Positions 58,413-64,000 of a stretch of DNA of 64,000 bases are shown here, one piece after another. A program made the position numbers and the translations under genes. Origin of the DNA: Amphimedon queenslandica (Eukaryota > Porifera > Demospongiae > Haplosclerida > Niphatidae); contig NW_003546293.1 of NCBI RefSeq assembly GCF_000090795.2, positions 293,275-357,274 on the forward strand. Direction: 5' to 3'. Position 1 is the stretch's first letter; every line of letters starts with the position of its first letter. The notes under the pieces are model-generated. The model was given only the letters and a program-made list of their open reading frames with translations, was not told the DNA's origin and did not search any database.

Positions 58413-60312
58413 TTATTTCGTTCCTTTATTGTCCTAAAAATATCATACAAATTAATTAATATAAATAAGTGGGTGTGACTTACTCTTAACGATCTCCCTT
58501 TAGTCTCTATTGGTAGCAAGATAGAGAGAACAACCAATATAAGTGAAGAACCAACATATAGTCCTATAGTTGCGTAATCACTTATCGGAAACAATGTCTA
58601 TATAAGGAAAAACATAATAAAGGTAGAATGAATATACTGTAGTAACTGTCCATGTACATGTACAGTGGAGCACTGGTCAGTAATAAGTTGACAAACAAAC
58701 AATCACTGAACTAGACTAAACCTATTTAGTTTTGTATAGGCTAGTACCAAGAGTACTAATGTGTCTTAGCTTATTGCAGACATTACATAATAATAATACT
58801 TATAATAATAATAATACTAATACTAATACAAACCAGCATTTACACGTATCATAGAAATTACACTGTACATACTTGTACTATTGTTACTTATAATACAAAC
58901 CTGAGCAACATAAGGTGTTACTATTGCTCCTACTCTAGCAGCTGCAGTGTTAAATCCCATTGCAACTCCTCTCACTTTGGTGGGGAACACCTCTGGAGTG
59001 TAGACATACACTGCCTGAAATACACCAGTCACAAACGCTCTGGCACCAAAGAGGAATACAGTTAACCAGGTACTGCAAAAGAAAAAGAGAAATTAAATCT
59101 TTTCCCTTTCTCTCTCTCCTCCTTTTCTGTCTCTCTTTCTCTCTCTTCCCCCATCTCTCTTTCTCTCTCTCTCCCTCCTCTCTCTCTGTTTCTATTTCCC
59201 TCCATCTCTTACTCTGATACACATATTAATATCAATCCAAAGAATATAGCACAGCCAACAAACTCAAGTGCCATTGTGATCTTACGTCCAACGATTTCAA
59301 TTATAACCAGTGTAATTATAATACCTACAAATAATGTACAACAAACATTGAATTAAATCATTCATTAATTGAGAGTATTAATAAAGGGGTTTACCAGGAA
59401 ACTCTGCAGCTGAAGTCCAAATAATTTTCAAGTAAAAGGAGCTTGTGAGATTTTGACAGCCTGAGTTAAATGACTGATTGACACTTCCTGTAATAGGAAA
59501 ATAGCAGAGTAAATATGTACATCTATATTGACATGCAGTTGTACATGTACATGTACATGTACATGTACATGTACATGTACATGTGTTTTACCACAGTGAG
59601 GATCGTATCCAGTTTCCAGGATTGTCGTAGTAATTAGAATAGCTCCGTAATACAACCAGGCACAACCCAACCTATTAGTAAATTATCAGTAAACCCCAGT
59701 AAATTATCAGTAAATTATTAGTAAACTCCAGTATATCCTACCAAATGACTATGAGGAGTATCGAGGTTTTCCACATTCCGCCAGAGAAAAGGAGACGGAA
59801 GTCTTGACAAGACTTCAAAGCAGTTTCCTTAGTCTTAAACTGTGGGAAAAAAATAAAAATTATAAATTAAAAAAAAACTCAATCTCTGACTCTCTCTTGC
59901 TCCTCCCCCTCACTCTCTCTTTCTATACTGAAGAGCTCCAGTCAAAAATGGCAAACATTAATAAATATTTCGAGTTATTGTTAAAAATTACTTCAGCTTT
60001 CATTGTGCTATAGTTTTGAGCAAATATACATTGTGCTCTGCCATGCTTACATTAATTGTACATGTACGTTGTTTCTCAATTTTTAACACTACACTGTATA
60101 TGCTTTCTCAAAAAATACTGAAAATGTTTCAGTGCCCTTTCTACTAGAGTTCTCCATTTTTATTACTTTAATTTTGTCCCATAAAGAATGAAACTCTCTT
60201 GTGCTGTCTCCACCAGCAGCTTCATCCTCCTCAGTGTATCTGGTGGGAGATGAGGTCCCATTCAGTAAAGGCTCCTGATCTTCATCATTAGTATTCCCCA
60301 TGAATGAAGACT
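58413..60312 (-). CDS. SVOP-like: SVOP/SV2-like major facilitator transporter, C-terminal half only
   Basis: Eight exons in frame: 60167-60312, 59742-59839, 59592-59671, 59395-59487, 59213-59324, 58901-59072, 58484-58597 and 58413-58433 (stop TAA). They encode about 278 residues: a hydrophilic central loop (EDQEPLLNGTSSPTRYTEED), then six membrane segments equal to TM7-12. Family marks are IIWTSAAEFPG, IEIVGRK, GVFQAVYVYTPEVFP (the SVOP YVYTPEV block) and LPIETKGRSL. The first exon seen starts in phase 1, so earlier exons for TM1-6 must exist, but none was found up to 64 kb. Upstream instead come a satellite array and a duplicated C11orf54 segment. SVOP proteins are organic-ion-type MFS transporters of vesicles; the substrate is unknown. 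Confidence 0.9.
59535..59584. repeat. (ACATGT)n hexanucleotide repeat
   Basis: About eight tandem copies of the self-complementary hexamer ACATGT, next to an exon of the SVOP-like gene. Shorter runs of the same motif are scattered through introns of the whole window. Confidence 0.9.
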
Positions 60313-60318
60313 CTGCAA

Positions 60319-60359
<41 letters not shown>

Positions 60360-60414
60360 TATAATAATTTTAATGGTTGTAACTGCATAAAACGTACATG
60401 TATAATTATGATTT

Positions 60415-61615
60415 TAAGAAAATGTCAAAATTCTGCAAAATACCCAAGGCTAATTATTTTATTTATAACTTTCTCAACATTTCCTGTATATTCTTATTTC
60501 CTTTTTGTTTATTTCTCTTCTCTTGTTTTCTTTTAATAAAAATATTTTAAGGGCTCAGTTCCCTTTTTTAAAAGGCTATAGCCCATGGTTTTTTCCAAAA
60601 AATGGTTCCGAAATCACCCAAAATTTTTATTACATTTTCTGATACATATTGATGTCCTTATGCTGTGTAGAAAGTTTGAGCTGATTCCGACTTCAATTTT
60701 TCAAGTTACAGCCATTTTTAAAAAATTCCAAAAATCTGAAAAATACCCAAGGCTATAGCCCATGGTTTTTCCCAAAAAATGGCTCTGAAATCACCCCAAA
60801 TTTTTATTACATTTTCTGATACATATTGATGTCCTTATGCTGTGTAGCAAGTTTAAGCTGATTCTGACTTCAACTTTTCAAGTTACGGCCATTTTAAGAA
60901 AATGTCAAAATTCTGAAAAATACCCAAGGCTATAGCCCATGGTTTTTTTCAAAAAATGGCTCCAAAATCACCCCAAATTTTTATTACATTTTCTGATACA
61001 TATTGATGTCCTTATGTTGTGTAGCAAGTTTGAGCTGATTCCGACTTCAATTTTTCAAGTTACGGCCATTTTAAGAAAATGTCAAAATTCTGAAAAATAC
61101 CCAAGGCTATAGCCCATGGTTTTTTCCAAAAATCGGCTCCGAAATCACCCCAAATTTTTATTACATTTTCTGATACACATTGATGTCCTTATGCTGTGTA
61201 GAAAGTTTGAGCTCATTCCGACTTCAATTTTTCAAGTTATGGCCATTTTAAGAAAACGGCAAAATTCTGAAAAATACCCAAGGCTATATATAGCCCATGG
61301 TTTTTTCCAAAAAATGGCTCTGAAATCACCCTAAATTTTTATTACATTTTCTGATACATATTGATGTCCTTATTCTATGTAGAAAGTTTGAGCTGATTCC
61401 GATTTCAATTTTTCAAATTATGGCCATTTTAAGAAAACGGCAAAATTCTGAAAAATACCCAAGGCTATAGCCCATGATTTTTTCCAAAAAATGGCTCCGA
61501 AATCACCCTAAATTTTTATTGCATTTTCTGATACATATTGATGTCCTTATTCTATGTAGAAAGTTTGAGCTGATTCCGACCTCAATTTTTCAAGTTATGG
61601 CATGGTTGCATGTGT
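60415..61615 (-). repeat. 177-bp satellite array upstream of the SVOP-like exons
   Basis: About six to seven units, the longest array here, in the same orientation as the array at 4.6 kb. Near the start it is interrupted at about 60451-60574 by about 120 bp of unrelated AT-rich sequence with GGCTA at both edges. At 61593 it passes directly into duplication copy 2, exactly as the array at 4.6-5.0 kb passes into copy 1. Confidence 0.95.
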
Positions 61616-63420
61616 AAAGAATAGGTCCTTATTGTTTCAAGCTGGAATTGAAATACATTATTATAACTAATGGTGTTTCAACACTTGTAGTTAAGCAATA
61701 CTATAACTAATAGCATTAGTAGAGTGTACATTTCCTTATTCCAGTATATTAACACACTATCAGTAAATGCCACGGCTATCTATATCTTGGCACAAGCAAA
61801 ATAATGTCTAAATATGGAGACATTCAATGCTAATTGATATTAGCATATCCTCCAATAGTCTAATTACACAGTCTTGGTATGTGAACCATTACATTGCACT
61901 TACATTTTGAAAAGGAATCTGTTTTTAATAATATCATATACACTATATACATAAAGATCAAATGTATACTAAATTATTATCATTAACAACAGATTCCTCA
62001 TAGTAAGCAAACCCACTGGACAGTATTGACAATACAGTATACTAGTAATATAGTCTCTCTATAGTGTACACCTCCATTTAACGGATAGCACCTAGTGTAC
62101 CAATTACATTCCTTACTGTATAAGATAACTTCTATATAAAGGACACCTCTGTATAACAGGGCAACTTTCTTATCTCCAAGTGTCCATTATATAGAGGCTA
62201 TACAATAATTCTTAATTTCACTGACCATAATGTGAAGCTTTGCTTTGCCTTTCTTAATCATGAAAACTCCGCCGAGTCCAACTGGGCCCTCACCAAAATA
62301 AGCAGCCAAGGACTTTCTCATGCAGGTAACGAAATTCTCTTCTCCAACTCTCTTCCTTGCTTTTATTTCAAGGACAGGAGCACCAGGAGTGCCTTCACAA
62401 AGTAATAAATTGGCAAGAGGACCGGCCTCAGTGTATGGGAATTTCTCAATTATAGCAGATCCGTCCTATGCAAAAATAAATGAGAAATAAAATACAATTA
62501 ATCGTACGTGTGCTTCAAGGTGCTTAATAAGTTTCTGTGATTTTGTGATAAAAATTAAAAATTTAGTGTTTTTAGCTCGTGTATATGTATGACCATACAT
62601 AGCCTTATAATAATAATCATGGATAGCAAGTACAACTTGGGTAATCCATGTCTAAGAATGTATAACCATCCATAGCTGAGGACATAACCATACATAATCA
62701 GCTTATAACCAAATGTATGGCCATAATCCTTAACAATGTGGTTGGAGATAGCTTTATTGATCAGCAAGTACATCTAGTACACTAAACCAAGGGTTGTAAT
62801 CATGAATGGCAAAAATAGACTTTTGTGGGAATCAAGCTGTCACAAACAACCAAATATATTAATTGCCATCTGCCACATTTTATTGTATAACCTCCTTAAA
62901 GGAAATAAGCCAAATTTAGTAATTTTGTGACTCGAAAAATTTCATGACAGCTAAGTGGACATAATGATAATACTCTGTGTCATTATACTGGTACAATAAT
63001 GTATTGGTAGCATTTACTTCTGTGGAGACTTTAGCCGAATAAGAGCCAATATTATGAGGAGCTCCTGAGTCAGGATCAGAGAATTTAATATTAGCCATCA
63101 TCTAACAAAAAAATAATAGTAATAATGATAATAATGATAATAATAATAATAATTATTATTATAATACTCTGTGGCACACTAATGCCCACATGTGGTTGAG
63201 CCGCTCCCCTATCCTTCTACCTGATGTGGATGGGCAGGTCTGACTCTTTTTTTTTCTTTATTATTAGTTTCTTAATACACATACAGTTTCTTTGTTTAGT
63301 TTTCCCCATAGGGCCTTCCTTCTCCTTTCCCTTTTTTGTTTTTCTCTGTTATTAGTTATGCTTTGTTTTCCTTTATAATAATAGTAATAATAATAATAAC
63401 ACCATTCTCCTCTGATAATA

Positions 63421-63495
<75 letters not shown>

Positions 63496-64000
63496 TTAAT
63501 TTACAGCTTACTTCACAGTTAACTCCAGCTACTCTGTAAGAGCCAGCACCTGCTCCAAGTATAAACCCGTTTGGTAAACCAGCCAGACTAGCTACCTGGG
63601 CTAAATCATAAACCTACAAAAGAGTAATGTGTCAAATTGTTCTCTCTCTCTTCCTCTCTCTCTCTCATATAAGTACATGAATGGCACCTTGTTCCTTCCT
63701 TTCTCCTCAAGAGAGGAAGCGAGAGAAATTTAATATGACTCAGGGAATAAATCAAGACAACGATAATGATACTACATACATGTACATGTGTATGACACTC
63801 AGTAAAATAGTAAACAGACCATAAATAAAGTTTAAATCAAAATCCCATTCAATGGTGCCTCCATGTCTCCCTCAGTAAACAAAAGAGCCTGAGTATGCAA
63901 TCATTACAAAACTTTCCCTTGACTAAGTATCACAAGTCAGCAACAATAACTAAGGTACATCATAATAATAATAATTATTATTATTACTGCCATTGGAGTG
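61593..64000. repeat. Segmental duplication, copy 2 (truncated by window end)
   Basis: Near-identical to 5041-7649. All three exons present match copy 1 without a base change that I can see, while introns differ by indels and scattered substitutions. The stretch without exons (61616-62225) contains the same GGACAC-type repeat as copy 1. Confidence 0.95.
62226..63613 (-). CDS. Partial second copy of the C11orf54-like gene (exons 4-6)
   Basis: Exons at 63512-63613 (VYDLAQVASLAGL...), 63018-63101 (MMANIKFSDPDSG...) and 62226-62465 (DGSAIIEKF... to LHIM) correspond to exons 4, 5 and 6 of the gene at 4.2-9.9 kb. Coding bases and splice-site dinucleotides are preserved. The only change noted at a splice site is CAG to TAG at the exon 6 acceptor, still functional. 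Exons 7 and 8 are absent downstream, where the satellite array and SVOP-like exons follow, so this copy cannot make the zinc-binding C terminus. Exons 1-3 may lie beyond the window. It may be a pseudogene, a recent duplicate or an assembly artefact. Confidence 0.85.

Overview
The window is nuclear DNA from an animal. It is AT-rich, genes lie close together on both strands, introns are short (often 40-300 bp) with GT-AG ends, and the proteins include paxillin, a GAS2-family protein, a SETD1-type methyltransferase and a CCDC42-family protein. Gene compactness, the abundance of ATT, CT and ACATGT repeats, and a cytochrome-b5 front-end desaturase fit a demosponge such as Amphimedon. That assignment is inference; no species marker is present.

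Layout: 0.85-2.6 kb, PH-domain gene (-). 4.2-9.9 kb, C11orf54-like ester hydrolase (-). 10.1-13.0 kb, two-PH-domain gene (+). 13.3-15.1 kb, GAS2-like gene (-). 15.3-16.4 kb, MRPS5 (+, one exon). 16.7-17.1 kb, MRPS12 (-, one exon). 17.4-20.3 kb, front-end fatty acid desaturase (-). 20.5-22.1 kb, CCDC42-like gene (-). 22.1-25.3 kb, WD40 protein (+). 26.0-28.6 kb, PPP4C (-). 28.8-33.5 kb, paxillin (+). 33.5-38.5 kb, repeat-rich gap. 38.5-45.0 kb, SETD1-like gene (-). 45.7-56.0 kb, clathrin heavy chain (-). 56.4-57.9 kb, EIF4H (+). 58.4-60.3 kb, C-terminal half of an SVOP/SV2-like transporter (-). 60.4-61.6 kb, satellite array. 61.6-64.0 kb, a near-identical copy of 5.0-7.6 kb carrying C11orf54 exons 4-6.

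Exon models were built by hand from splice sites, reading-frame phase and family resemblance. In the complete models every exon length closes in frame, and several totals match the human protein (PPP4C 307 aa, C11orf54 318 versus 315, CCDC42 321 versus 316, clathrin 1693 versus 1675).

The genes do not form a pathway; they are mostly housekeeping. The shared organisation is five head-to-head pairs with 73-349 bp between start codons, probably bidirectional promoters. I found no CRISPR array, operon-like system or defence island, and no convincing new multi-gene system. The most notable structure is repetitive: a 177-bp satellite in three introns and beside the SVOP gene, a duplicated gene block joined to a half transporter gene through that satellite, a reverse-transcriptase fragment between perfect 25-bp inverted repeats in a SETD1 intron, and several MITE-like elements.
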